From the NCBI GenBank assembly GCA_026874595.1, contig CM049318.1, positions 26,688,956 through 26,752,955 on the forward strand: a DNA stretch of 64,000 nucleotides, written 5' to 3'. The notes below the pieces were generated by a model. It worked only from the letters and a program-made list of their open reading frames with translations. It made no database searches and was not told where the DNA came from. A program made the position numbers and the translations under genes. The stretch is from Sipunculus nudus. Taxonomy: Eukaryota > Annelida > Sipuncula > Golfingiida > Sipunculidae. Of the stretch, positions 23,973 to 37,409 are shown piece after piece (within the stretch, counting starts at the first letter, position 1; each line of letters starts with the position of its first letter).

Positions 23973-25003
23973 ATGTTTGCATTTCATTTCTTACTATTAT
24001 TTTCACTATCTAACTGTAAAGTTTAAAAAAAAATTACTATACCATGCTCTCTCCTCATCCTTTAGTGTATTCACTGATCCTCCGCTTATTTTTGCACAGG
24101 CATTCTACAAAGACTGGGATTTGAACAGTGTAGCGCATCTCATGAATATTCAACTACGCACCAACTAAATTAAGACTTGTCATTCTCTTTTTAACTGTCA
24201 TTCTAATAAACATGCTTGACGATAACACATAAAAATAACCTCCTCTTTTTTACATCAGAAATACTACATCTGCAGATGAACAAATGTGCCACAGTTTTAG
24301 TAGTTGAATGTTTGATCGAGATTGCGTACTTCCAGGAATGTGAATAAAAGAATACGTAAAGAGCATTTCGTAAAGATGACAATTAACCTCAGTTTCATGT
24401 TTGATCCCGTTTTAATGCCACTCAATTAATCGCTCAAATTCGAATATGATAATATCAGAAGATCCAAACCATCTATATAGCACCAAATGTAAAAAATGTT
24501 ACTTCTGCTTATTTGATCAAATCCGTATGGCGATCAAAAGAGTAGTGTACTCTTTCATTATATGCCAAAAGAACATATTGGATTGACCGAGCAAGCAGAC
24601 AACATAACATTTGATTAATCAGATATTGCATTTTTCTGTTATTCTGTCAAGACGACATAAAAATTCACATGTAATTCCATTAGGCATTTTTCAACATCTG
24701 CAGATGAAGTTATTTGCAATATTTTAAAGTTGAAAATTTGACGAATATACCATATCCCAAGGGGGAATGAATCAAATATTGCGTAACTCTACTTTTAATT
24801 TAAATTTAACGTAAGCTATATTTTATATTTTAAAATACTTCGAAATTGTTAGTTAACCCGAAATAAGTAAGGACATAGAATGAGAATCCGGGTTTTTTTA
24901 TATACGCAACACTATCCAAAAAGAAGGCCTTACTCTGTTATACTCTTAGCCCATTCCTCAATTTATTAAACGGTTACAGGTGAAACTGCAAAGAACGGCT
25001 CAA
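23973..25003 (+). repeat. Monomer m24, alpha
   Basis: Near-duplicate of m23, giving a second alpha-alpha pair. Private start ATGTTTGC, GACTGGGATTTG and ATTTGATCAAATC. Confidence 0.95.
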
Positions 25004-26038
25004 ATCTGTGCATTTCATTTCTTACTATTATTTTCACTATCTAAGTGTTAAGTTTAAAAAATTTACTATACCATGCTCTCTCCTCATCGTTTATTTATTC
25101 ACTGATCCTCCGCTCGTTATCGCACAGGTATTCTACAAAGACTGAGATTTGAACAGTGTACAGCATCTCACGAATATTCAACTACGCACCAACTAAATTA
25201 AGACTTGTCATTCCTATTTTAAATGTCTTTCTAATAAACATGCTTGACGATAACACATAAAAATAACCTCCTCTTTTTTACATCAGAAATACTACAACAT
25301 CTGCAAATGAACAAATGTGCCACAGTTTTAGTAGTTGAATGTTTGATCGAGATTGCGTAATTCCTGGAGAGTGAATAATAGATTACGTAATGAGCATTTC
25401 GTAAACAGGAAAATTAACCTCAGTTTCATGTTTGATCCCGTTTTTCATGACACTCAAATAATCGCTCAAATTCGAATATGATCAAATCAGAGGAACCAAA
25501 CAATCTATATTGAACCAAATGTAAAAAAAATGTTACTTCTGCTTATTTGGTCAAATCCGTATGGCGATCAAAAGAGTAGTGTACTCTTTCATTATGTGCC
25601 AAACGAACATATTGGATTGACCGAGCAAGCAGACAACATTACATTTGATTAATCAGATACATTATTTTTCTGATATTCTGTCAAGACGACATTAAAATTC
25701 ACAGTTTATTCCATCAGGCATTTTTCAACATCTGCAGATGAAGTTATTTGCAATATTTTTAAGTTCAATATTTCATGAATATACAATATCCCAAGGGGAA
25801 ATAATCAAATATTGCGTAACTCTAATTTTAATTTTAAGTTTAATGTAAGCTATATTTTCTTTTTAAGATACTTCGAAAATGTTATAGTAAACTCGAAATA
25901 AGTAAGGGCATAGAATGAGAATCTGTTTTATTTTATATACGCAACACTATCCAAAAAGAAGACCTTACTCTGTTATACTCTTAGCCCATTCCTCAATTTA
26001 TAAAAGGGTTCCAAGGGTAACTGCAAAGTAAGGCTCAA
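25004..26038 (+). repeat. Monomer m25, beta
   Basis: Beta with alpha-like GATAACAC and AACCTCCTC in the 245-275 segment. The end has CCAAGGGTAAC instead of CCAAGTGTAAC, as in m27 and m29. Confidence 0.95.
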
Positions 26039-27072
26039 ATCTTTGCATTTCATTTCTTACTATTATTTTCACTATCTAACTGTAAAGTTTAAAAAAAATT
26101 ACTATACCATGCTCTCTCCTCATCCTTTAGTGTATTCACTGATCCTCCGCTTATTTTTGCACAGGCATTCTACAAAGACTGAAATTTGAACAGTGTACAG
26201 CATCTCATGAATATTCAACTACGCACCAACTAAATTAAGACTTGTCATTCTCTTTTTAACTGTCATTCTAATAAACATGCTTGACGATAACACATAAAAA
26301 TAACCTCCTCTTTTTTCCATCAGAAATACTACATCTGCAGATGAACAAATGTGCCACAGTTTTAGTAGTTGAATGTTTGATCGAGATTGCGTACTTCCAG
26401 GAATGTGAATAAAAGAATACGTAATGAGCATTTCGTAAAGATGACAATTAACCTCAGTTTCATGTTTGATCCCGTTTTAATGCGACTCAATTAATCGCTC
26501 AAATTCGAATATGATAATATCAGAAGATCCAAACCATCTATATAGCACCAAATGTAAAAAATGTTACTTCTGCTTATTTGGTCAAATCCGTATGGCGATC
26601 AAAAGAGTAGTGTACTCTTTCATTATATGCCAAAAGAACATATTGGATTGACCGAGCAAGCAGACAACATAACATTTGATTAATCAGATATTGCATTTTT
26701 CTGTTATTCTGTCAAGACGACATAAAAATTCACATGTAATTCCATTAGGCATTTTTCAACATCTGCAGATGAAGTTATTTGTAATATTTTAAAGTTGAAA
26801 ATTTGACGAATATACCATATCCCAAGGGGGAATGAATCAAATATTGCGTAACTCTACTTTTAATTTAAATTTAACGTAAGCTATATTTTCTATTTTAAAA
26901 TACTTCGAAAATGTTATAGTTAACCCGAAATAAGTAAGGGCATAGAATGAGAATCTGTTTTTTTTTTCATATATGCAACACTATCCAAAAAGAAGACCTT
27001 ACTCTGTTATACTCTTAGCCCATTCCTCAATTTATTAAACGGTTACAGGTGAAACTGCAAAGAACGGCTCGA
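26039..27072 (+). repeat. Monomer m26, alpha
   Basis: Alpha with GGGCATAG, CTG plus a T run, and CATATATGC at the end. Private TTTTTTCCATCAG and AATGCGACTC are shared with m28. Private GACTGAAATTTG. Confidence 0.95.
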
Positions 27073-28107
27073 TTCTGTGCATTTCATTTCTTACTATTAT
27101 TTTCACTATCTAAGTGTTAAGTATAAAAAATTTACTATACCTTGCTCTCTCCTCATCGTTTATTTATTCACTGATCCTCCGCTCGTTATCGCACAGGTAT
27201 TCTACAAAGACTGAGATTTGAACAGTGTACAGCATCTCACGAATATTCAACTACGCACCAACTAAATTAAGACTTGTCATTCCTATTTTAAATGTCTTTC
27301 TAATAAACATGCTTGACGATATCACATAAAAATAAACTCCTCATTTTTACATCAGAAATACTACAACATCTGCAAATGAACAAATGTGCCACAGTTTTAG
27401 TAGTTGAATGTTTGATCGAGATTGCGTAATTCCTGGAGAGTGAATAATAGATTACGTAATGAGCATTTCGTAAACAGGAAAATTAACCTCAGTTTCATGT
27501 TTGATCCCGTTTTTCATGACACTCAAATAATCGCTCAAATTCGAATATGATCAAATCAGAGGAACCAAACAATCTATATTGAACCAAATGTAAAAAAAAT
27601 GTTGCTTCTGCTTATTTGGTAAAATCCGTATGGCGATCAAAAGAGTAGTGTACTCTTTCATTATGTGCCAAACGAACATATTGGATTGACCGAGCAAGCA
27701 GACAACATTACATTTGATTAATCAGATACATTATTTTTCTGATATTCTGTCAAGACGACATTAAAATTCACAGTTTATTCCATCAGGCACTTTTCAACAT
27801 CTGCAGATGAAGTTATTTGCAATATTTTTAAGTTCAATATTTCATGAATATACAATATCCCAAGGGGAAATAATCAAATATTGCGTAACTCTAATTTTAA
27901 TTTTAAGTTTAATGTAAGCTATATTTTCTTTTTAAGATACTTCGAAAATGTTATAGTAAACTCGAAAAAAGTAAGGGCATAGAATGAGAATCTGTTTTAT
28001 TTTATATACGCAACACTATCCAAAAAGAAGACCTTACTCTGTTATACTCTTAGCCCATTCCTCAATTTATAAAAGGGTTCCAAGGGTAACTGCAAAGTAA
28101 GGCTCAA
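27073..28107 (+). repeat. Monomer m27, beta
   Basis: Beta with AAGTATAAAAAATTT and CCTTGCTCTC, shared with m29. Private ATGTTGCTTCTGC and TTTGGTAAAATCC. Confidence 0.95.
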
Positions 28108-29143
28108 ATCTTTGCATTTCATTTCTTACTATTATTTTCACTATCTAACTGTAAAGTTTTAAAAAAAAATACTATACCATGCTCTCTCCTCATCCTTTAG
28201 TGTATTCACTGATCCTCCGCTTATTTTTGCACAGGCATTCTACAAAGACTGAGATTTGAACAGTGTACAGCATCTCATGAATATTCAACTACGCACCAAC
28301 TAAATTAAGACTTGTCATTCTCTTTTTAACTGTCATTCTAATAAACATGCTTGACGATAACACATAAAAATAACCTCCTCTTTTTTCCATCAGAAATACT
28401 ACATCTGCAGATGAACAAATGTGCCACAGTTTTAGTAGTTGAATGTTTGATCGAGATTGCGTACTTCCAGGAATGTGAATAAAAGAATACGTAATGAGCA
28501 TTTCGTAAAGATGACAATTAACCTCAGTTTCATGTTTGATCCCGTTTTAATGCGACTCAATTAATCGCTCAAATTCGAAGATGATAATATCAGAAGATCC
28601 AAACCATCTATATAGCACCAAATGTAAAAAAATGTTACTTCTGCTTATTTGGTCAAATCCGTATGGCGATCAAAAGAGTAGTGTACTCTTTCATTATATG
28701 CCAAAAGAACATATTGGATTGACCGAGCAAGCAGACAACATAACATTTGATTAATCAGATATTGCATTTTTCTGTTATTCTGTCAAGACGACATAAAAAT
28801 TCACATGTAATTCCATTAGGCATTTTTCAACATCTGCAGATGAAGTTATTTGTAATATTTTAAAGTTGAAAATTTGACGAATATACCATATCCCAAGGGG
28901 GAATGAATCAAATATTGCGTAACTCTACTTTTAATTTAAATTTAACGTAAGCTATATTTTCTATTTTAAAATACTTCGAAAATGTTATAGTTAACCCGAA
29001 ATAAGTAAGGGCATAGAATGAGAATCTGTTTTTTTTTTCATATATGCAACACTATCCAAAAAGAAGACCTTACTCTGTTATACTCTTAGCCCATTCCTCA
29101 ATTTATTAAACGGTTACAGGTGAAACTGCAAAGAACGGCTCGA
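28108..29143 (+). repeat. Monomer m28, alpha
   Basis: Second copy of m26. Private changes are AGTTTTAAAAAAAAAT, TTCGAAGATG and a seven-A run in the AAATGTAAAAAAATG segment. Confidence 0.95.
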
Positions 29144-30178
29144 TTCTGTGCATTTCATTTCTTACTATTATTTTCACTATCTAAGTGTTAAGTATAAAAA
29201 ATTTACTATACCTTGCTCTCTCCTCATCGTTTATTTATTCACTGATCCTCCGCTCGTTATCGCACAGGTATTCTACAAAGACTGAGATTTGAACAGTGTA
29301 CAGCATCTCACGAATATTCAACTACGCACCAACTAAATTAAGACTTGTCATTCCTATTTTAAATGTCTTTCTAATAAACATGCTTGACGATATCACATAA
29401 AAATAAACTCCTCATTTTTACATCAGAAATACTACAACATCTGCAAATGAACAAATGTGCCACAGTTTTAGTAGTTGAATGTTTGATCGAGATTGCGTAA
29501 TTCCTGGAGAGTGAATAATAGATTACGTAATGAGCATTTCGTAAACAGGAAAATTAACCTCAGTTTCATGTTTGATCCCGTTTTTCATGACACTCAAATA
29601 ATCGCTCAAATTCGAATATGATCAAATCAGAGGAACCAAACAATCTATATTGAACCAAATGTAAAAAAAATGTTACTTCTGCTTATTTGGTCAAATCCGT
29701 ATGGCGATCAAAAGAGTAGTGTACTCTTTCATTATGTGCCAAACGAACATATTGGATTGACCGAGCAAGCAGACAACATTACATTTGATTAATCAGATAC
29801 ATTATTTTTCTGATATTCTGTCAAGACGACATTAAAATTCACAGTTTATTCCATCAGGCACTTTTCAACATCTGCAGATGAAGTTATTTGCAATATTTTT
29901 AAGTTCAATATTTCATGAATATACAATATCCCAAGGGGAAATAATCAAATATTGCGTAACTCTAATTTTAATTTTAAGTTTAATGTAAGCTATATTTTCT
30001 TTTTAAGATACTTCGAAAATGTTATAGTAAACTCGAAAAAAGTAAGGGCATAGAATGAGAATCTGTTTTATTTTATATACGCAACACTATCCAAAAAGAA
30101 GACCTTACTCTGTTATACTCTTAGCCCATTCCTCAATTTATAAAAGGGTTCCAAGGGTAACTGCAAAGTAAGGCTCAA
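29144..30178 (+). repeat. Monomer m29, beta
   Basis: Second copy of m27 without the two private changes noted there. It has the CCAAGGGTAAC end. Confidence 0.95.
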
Positions 30179-31210
30179 ATCTTTGCATTTCATTTCTTAC
30201 TATTATTTTCACTATCTAACTGTAAAGTTTAAAAAAAAAATACTATACCATGCTCTCTCCTCATCCTTTAGTGTATTCACTGATCCTCCGCTTATTTTTG
30301 CACAGGCATTCTACAAAGACTGAGATTTGAACAGTGTACAGCATCTCATGAATATTCAACTACGCACCAACTAAATTAAGACTTGTCATTCTCTTTTTAA
30401 CTGTCATTCTAATAAACATGCTTGACGATAACACATAAAAATAACCTCCTCTTTTTACATCAGAAATACTACATCTGCAGATGAACAAATGTGCCACAGT
30501 TTTAGTAGTTGAATGTTTGATCGAGATTGCGTACTTCCAGGAATGTGAATAAAAGAATACGTAATGAGCATTTCGTAAAGATGACAATTAACCTCAGTTT
30601 CATGTTTGATCCCGTTTTAATGCCACTCTATTAATCGCTCAAATTCGAATATGATAATATCAGAAGATCCAAACCATCTATATAGCACCAAATGTAAAAA
30701 ATGTTACTTCTGCTTATTTGGTCAAATCCGTATGGCGATGAAAAGAGTAGTGTACTCTTTCATTATATGCCAAAAGAACATATTGGATTGACCGAGCAAG
30801 CAGACAACATAACATTTGATTAATCAGATATTGCATTTTTCTGTTATTCTGTCAAGACGACATAAAAATTCACATGTAATTCCATTAGGCATTTTTCAAC
30901 ATCTGCAGATGAAGTTATTTGTAATATTTTAAAGTTGAAAATTTGACGAATATACCATATCCCAAGTGGGAATGAATCACATATTGCGTAACTCTACTTT
31001 TAATATAAATTTAACGTAAGCTATATTTTCTATTTTAAAATACTTCGAAAATGTTATAGTTAACCCGAAATAAGTAAGGGCATAGAATGAGAATCGGGTT
31101 TATTTTATATACGCAACACTATCCAAAAAGAAGACCTTACTCTGTTGTACTCTTAGCCCATTCCTCAATTTATTAAACGGTTACAGGTGAAACTGCAAAG
31201 AACGGCTCAA
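30179..31210 (+). repeat. Monomer m30, alpha
   Basis: Alpha. Private CACTCTATTAATCG, GGCGATGAAAAG, CCCAAGTGGG, ATCACATATTG and TTAATATAAATTT. The end GAATCGGGTTTATTTT blends alpha and beta ends. Confidence 0.95.
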
Positions 31211-32247
31211 ATCTGTGCATTTCATTTCTTACTATTATTTTCACTATCTAAGTGTTAAGTACAAAAAATTTACTATACCATGTTCTCTCCTCATCGTTTA
31301 TTTATTCACTGATCCTCCGCTCATTATCGCACAGGTATTCTACAAAGACTGAGATTTGAACAGTGTACAGCATCTCACGAATATTCAACTACACACCAAC
31401 TAAATTAAGACTTGTCATTCCTTTTTTAAATGTCTTTCTAATAAACATGCTTGCCGATATCACATAAAAATAAACTCCTCATTTTTACATCAGAAATACT
31501 ACAACATCTGCAAATGAACAAATGTGCCACAGTTTTAGTAGTTGAATATTTGATCGAGATTGCGTAATTCCTGGAGAGTGAATAAAAGATTACGTAATGA
31601 GCATTTCGTAAACAGGAAAATTAACCTCAGTTTCATGTTTGATCCCGTTTTTCATGACACTCAAATAATCGCTCAAATTCGAATATGATCAAATCAGAGG
31701 AACCAAACAATCAATATTGAACCAAATGTAAAAAAAAATGTTACTTCTGCTAATTTGGTCAAATCCGTATGGCGATCAAAAGAGTAGTGTACTCTTTCAT
31801 TATGTGCCAAACGAACATATTGGATTGACCGAGCAAGCAGACAACATTACATTTGATTAATCAGATACATTATTTTTCTGATATTCTGTCAAGACGACAT
31901 TAAAATTCACAGTTTATTCCATCAGGCACTTTTTCAACATCTGCAGATGAAGTTATTTGCAATATTTTTAAGTTCAATATTTCATGAATATACAATATCC
32001 CAAGGGGAAATAATCAGATATTGCGTAACTCTAATTTTAATTTTAAGTTTAATGTAAGCTATATTTTCTTTTTAAGATACTTCGAAAATGTTATAGTAAA
32101 CTCGAAAAAAGTAAGGGCATAGAATGAGAATCTGTTTTATTTTATATACGCAACACTATCCAAAAAGAAGACCTTACTCTGTTATACTCTTAGCCCATTC
32201 CTCAATTTATAAAAGGGTTCCAAGTGTAACTGCAAAGTAAGGCTCAA
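31211..32247 (+). repeat. Monomer m31, beta
   Basis: Beta with AAGTACAAAAAATTT, CTACACACC, CTTGCCGATATC and GGCACTTTTTC. Private CCATGTTCTC and CTGCTAATTTGG. Confidence 0.95.
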
Positions 32248-33284
32248 ATCTTTGCATTTCATTTCTTACTATTATTTTCACTATCTAAGTGTTAAGTACA
32301 AAAAATTTACTATACCATGCTCTCTCCTCATCGTTTATTTATTCACTGATCCTCCGCTCATTATCGCACAGGTATTCTACAAAGACTGAGATTTGAACAG
32401 TGTACAGCATCTCACGAATATTCAACTACACACCAACTAAATTAAGACTTGTCATTCCTTTTTTAAATGTCTTTCTAATAAACATGCTTGCCGATATCAC
32501 ATAAAAATAAACTCCTCATTTTTACATCAGAAATACTACAACATCTGCAAATGAACAAATGTGCCACAGTTTTAGTAGTTGAATATTTGATCGAGATTGC
32601 GTAATTCCTGGAGAGTGAATAAAAGATTACGTAATGAGCATTTCGTAAACAGGAAAATTAACCTCAGTTTCATGTTTGATCCCGTTTTTCATGACACTCA
32701 AATAATCGCTCAAATTCGAATATGATCAAATCAGAGGAACCAAACAATCTATATTGAACCAAATGTAAAAAAAAATATTACTTCTGCTTATTTGGTCAAA
32801 TCCGTATGGCGATCAAAAGAGTAGTTGACTCTTTCATTATGTGCCAAACGAACATATTGGATTGACCGAGCAAGCAGACAACATTACATTTGATTAATCA
32901 GATACATTATTTTTTTGATATTCTGTCAAGACGACATTAAAATTCACAGTTTATTCCATCAGGCACTTTTTCAACATCTGCAGATGAAGTTATTTGCAAT
33001 ATTTTTAAGTTCAATATTTCATGAATATACAATATCCCAAGGGGAAATAATCAGATATTGCGTAACTCTAATTTTAATTTTAAGTTTAATGTAAGCTATA
33101 TTTTCTTTTTAAGATACTTCGAAAATGTTATAGTAAACTCGAAAAAAGTAAGGGCATAGAATGAGAATCTGTTTTATTTTATATACGCAACACTATCCAA
33201 AAAGAAGACCTTACTCTGTTATACTCTTAGCCCATTCCTCAATTTATAAAAGGGTTCCAAGTGTAACTGCAAAGTAAGGCTCAA
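32248..33284 (+). repeat. Monomer m32, beta
   Basis: Near-duplicate of m31 at 1,037 bp, sharing AAGTACAAAAAATTT and CTTGCCGATATC, so two beta copies stand in a row. AATATTACTTCTGC and GTAGTTGACT also occur in m36, m42 and m54. Confidence 0.95.
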
Positions 33285-34302
33285 ATCTTTGCATTTCATT
33301 TCTTACTATTATTTTCACTATCTAACTGTAAAGTTTAAAAAAAAAATACTATACCATGCTCTCTCCTCATCCTTTAGTGTATTCACTGATCCTCCGCTTA
33401 TTTTTGCACAGGCATTCTACAAAGACTGAGATTTGAACAGTGTACAGCATCTCATGAATATTCAACTACGCACCAACTAAATTAAGACTTGTCATTCTCT
33501 TTTTAACTGTCATTCTAATAAACATGCATGACGATAACACATAAAAATAACCTCCTCTATTTTACATCAGAAATACTACATCTGCAGATGAACAAATGTG
33601 CCACAGTTTTAGTAGTTGAATGTTTGATCGAGATTGCGTACTTCCAGGAATGTGAATAAAAGAATACGTAATGAGCATTTCGTAAAGATAACAATTAACC
33701 TCAGTTTCATGTTTGATCCCGTTTTAATGCCACTCAATTAATCGCTCAAATTCGAATATGATAATATCTATATAGCACCAAATGTAAAAAATGTTACTTC
33801 TGCTTATTTGGTCAAATCCGTATGGCGATCAAAAGAGTAGTGTACTCTTTCATTATATGCCAAAAGAACATTTTGGATTGACCGAGCAAGCAGACAACAT
33901 AACATTTGATTAATCAGATATTGCATTTTTCTGTTATTCTGTCAAGACGACATAAAAATTCACATGTAATTCCATTAGGCATTTTTCAACATCTGCAGAT
34001 GAAGTTATTTGCAATATTTTAAAGTTGAAAATTTGACGAATATACCATATCCCAAGGGGGAATGAATCAAATATTGCGTAACTCTACTTTTAATTTAAAT
34101 TTAACGTAAGCTATATTTTCTATTTTAAAATACTTCGAAAATGTTATAGTTAACCCGAAATAAGTAAGGGCATAGAATGAGAATCTGGCTTTTTTTTCAT
34201 ATACGCAACACTATCCAAAAAGAAGACCTTACTCTGTTGTACTCTTAGCCCATTCCTCAATTTATTAAACGGTTACAGGTGAAACTGCAAAGAACGGCTC
34301 GA
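33285..34302 (+). repeat. Monomer m33, alpha with 17-bp deletion
   Basis: Alpha, 1,018 bp. The segment between the two ATC triplets of GATAATATC and CCATC is deleted at 33,768/33,769. Private CATGCATGACG and AAGATAACAATT. End has CTGGC plus a T run. Confidence 0.95.
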
Positions 34303-35337
34303 TTCTGTGCATTTCATTTCTTACTATTATTTTCACTATCTAAGTGTTAAGTTTAAAAAATTTACTATACCATGCTCTCTCCTCATCGTTTATTTATTCA
34401 CTGATCCTCCGCTCATTATCGCACAGGTATTCTACAAAGACTGAGATTTGAACAGTGTACAGCTTCTCACGAATATTCAACTACGCACCAACTAAATTAA
34501 GACTTGTCATTCCTTTTTTAAATGTCTTTCTAATAAACATGCTTGATGATATCACATAAAAATAAACTCCTCATTTTTACATCAGAAATACTACAACATC
34601 TGCAAATGAACAAATGTGCCACAGTTTTAGTACTTGAATATTTGATCGAGATTGCGTTATGCCTGAAGAGTGAATAATAGATTACGTAATGAGCATTTCG
34701 TAAACAGGAAAATTAACCTCAGTTTCATGTTTGATCCCGTTTTTCATGACACTCAAATAATCGCTCAAATTCGAATATGATCAAATCAGAGGAACCAAAC
34801 AATCTATATTGAACCAAATGTAAAAAAAATGTTACTTCTGCTTATTTGGTCAAATCCGTATGGCGATCAAAAGAGTAGTGTACTCTTTCATTATATGCCA
34901 AAAGAACATATTGGATTGACCGAGCAAGCAGACAACATAACATTTGATTAATCAGATATTGCATTTTTCTGTTATTATGTTGAGACGACATAAAAATTCA
35001 CATGTAATTCCATCAGGCATTTTTCAACATCTGCAGATGAAGTTATTTGCAATATTATAAAGTGGAAAATTTGACGAATATACCATATCCCAAGGGGGAA
35101 TGAATCAAATATTGCGTAACTCTACTTTTAATTTAAATTTAACGTAAGCTATATTTTATATATTAAAATACTTCGAAATTGTTAGTTAACCCGAAATAAA
35201 TAAGGACATAGAATGAGAATCCGGGTTTTTTTTATATACGCAATACTATCCAAAAAGAAGGCCCTACTCTGTTATACTCTTAGCCCATTCCTCAATTTAT
35301 TAAACGGTTACAGGTGAAACTGCAAAGAACGGCTCAA
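34303..35337 (+). repeat. Monomer m34, beta-to-alpha recombinant
   Basis: Beta to 34,815, alpha from 34,895; the switch lies in the ~80 bp between, a block identical in both families. Shared with m40: GCTTCTCACG, CTTGATGATATC, TTATTATGTTGAG and AAGTGGAAAAT. Confidence 0.93.
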
Positions 35338-36372
35338 ATCTGTGCATTTCATTTCTTACTATTATTTTCACTATCTAAGTGTTTAGTATAAAAAATTTAC
35401 TATACCATGCTCTCTCCTCATCGTTTATTTATTCACTGATCCTCCGCTCGTTATCGCACAGGTATTCTACAAAGACTGAGATTTGAACAGTGTACAGCAT
35501 CTCACGAATATTCAACTACGCACCAACTAAATTAAGACTTGTCATTCCTATTTTAAATTTCTTTCTAATAAACATGCTTGACGATATCACATAAAAATAA
35601 ACTCCTCATTTTTACATCAGAAATACTACAACATCTGCAAATGAACAAATGTGCCACAGTTTTAGTAGTTGAATGTTTGATCGAGATTGCGTTATGCCTG
35701 AAGAGTGAATAATAGATTACGTAATGAGCATTTCGTAAACAGGAAAATTAACCTCAGTTTCATGTTTGATCCCGTTTTTCATGACACTCAAATAATCGCT
35801 CAAATTCGAATATGATCAAATCAGAGGAACCAAACAATCTATATTGAACCAAATGTAAAAAAAATGTTACTTCTGCTTATTTGGTCAAATCCGTATGGCG
35901 ATCAAAAGAGTAGTGTACTCTTTCATTATGTGCCAAACGAACATATTGGATTGACCGAGCAAGCAGACAACATTACATTTGATTAATCAGATACATTATT
36001 TTTCTGATATTCTGTCAAGACGACATTAAAATTCACATTTTATTTCATCAGGCATTTTTCAACATCTGCAGATGAAGTTATTTGCAATATTTTTAAGTTC
36101 AATATTTCATGAATATACAATATCCCAAGGGGAAATAATCAAATATTGCGTAACTCTAATTTTAATTTTAAGTTTAACGTAAGCTATATTTTCTTTTTAA
36201 GATACTTCGAAAATGTTATAGTAAACTCGAAATAAGTAAGGGCATAGAATGAGAATCTGTTTTATTTTATATACGCAACACTATCCAAAAAGAAGACCTT
36301 ACTCTGTTATACTCTTAGCCCATTCCTCAATTTATTAAACGGTTACAGGTGAAACTGCAAAGAACGGCTCGA
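35338..36372 (+). repeat. Monomer m35, beta with alpha tail
   Basis: Beta up to about 36,330, then the alpha ending ATTAAACGGTTACAGG. AAGTGTTTAGTATAAAA and TTATTTCATCAGG are shared with m41 and m48. GTTATGCCTGAAGAG is shared with m34. Confidence 0.93.
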
Positions 36373-37409
36373 TTCTGTGCATTTCATTTCTTACTATTAT
36401 TTTCACTATCTAAGTGTTAAGTATAAAAAATTTACTATACCATGCTCTCTCCTCATCGTTTATTTATTCACTGATCCTCCGCTCATTATCGCACAGGTAT
36501 TCTACAAAGACTGAGATTTGAACAGTGTACAGCATCTCACGAATATTCAACTACACACCAACTAAATTAAGACTTGTCATTCCTTTTTTAAATGTCTTTC
36601 TAATAAACATGCTTGACGATATCACATAAAAATAAACTCCTCATTTTTACATCAGAAATACTACAACATCTGCAAATGAACAAATGTGCCACAGTTTTAG
36701 TAGTTGAATATTTGATCGAGATTGCGTAATTCCTGGAGAGTGAATAAAAGATTACGTAATGAGCATTTCGTAAACAGGAAAATTAACCTCAGTTTCATGT
36801 TTGATCCCGTTTTTCATGACACTCAAATAATCGCTCAAATTCGAATATGATCAAATCAGATGAACCAAACAATCTATATTGAACCAAATGTAAAAAAAAA
36901 TATTACTTCTGCTTATTTGGTCAAATCCGTATGGCGATCAAAAGAGTAGTTGACTCTTTCATTATGTGCCAAACGAACATATTGGATTGACCGAGCAAGC
37001 AGACAACATAACATTTGATTAATCAGATACATTATTTTTCTGATATTCTGTCAAGACGACATTAAAATTCACAGTTTATTCCATCAGGCACTTTTTCAAC
37101 ATCTGCAGATGAAGTTATTTGCAATATTTTTAAGTTCAATATTTCATGAATATACAATATCCCAAGGGGAAATAATCAGATATTGCGTAACTCTAATTTT
37201 AATTTTAAGTTTAATGTAAGCTATATTTTCTTTTTAAGATACTTCGAAAATGTTATAGTAAACTCGAAAAAAGTAAGGGCATAGAATGAGAATCTGTTTT
37301 ATTTTATATACGCAACACTATCCAAAAAGAAGACCTTACTCTGTTATACTCTTAGCCCATTCCTCAATTTATAAAAGGGTTCCAAGTGTAACTGCAAAGT
37401 AAGGCTCAA
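36373..37409 (+). repeat. Monomer m36, beta
   Basis: Beta with AATATTACTTCTGC and GTAGTTGACT. Private AATCAGATGAACC. AACATAAC is alpha-like in an otherwise beta context. Confidence 0.94.

Larger units (their letters stand above)
26039..30178 (+). repeat. Tandem pair of near-identical alpha-beta dimers
   Basis: The m26-m27 dimer (2,069 bp) is followed by m28-m29 (2,071 bp). They share rare variants: TTTTTTCCATCAG, AATGCGACTC, CATATATGC, AAGTATAAAAAATTT and CCTTGCTCTC. I saw only scattered single-base and homopolymer differences. This is a recent unequal-exchange duplication of one dimer. Confidence 0.9.

Noticed and set aside
23977-24168. 63-codon frames at 23,977-24,168 (+), 46,671-46,862 (+) and 52,637-52,828 (-)
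   Set aside because: Short, A+T-rich, cross a variable A tract, and appear only in copies with chance base changes. No start context or conserved motif.
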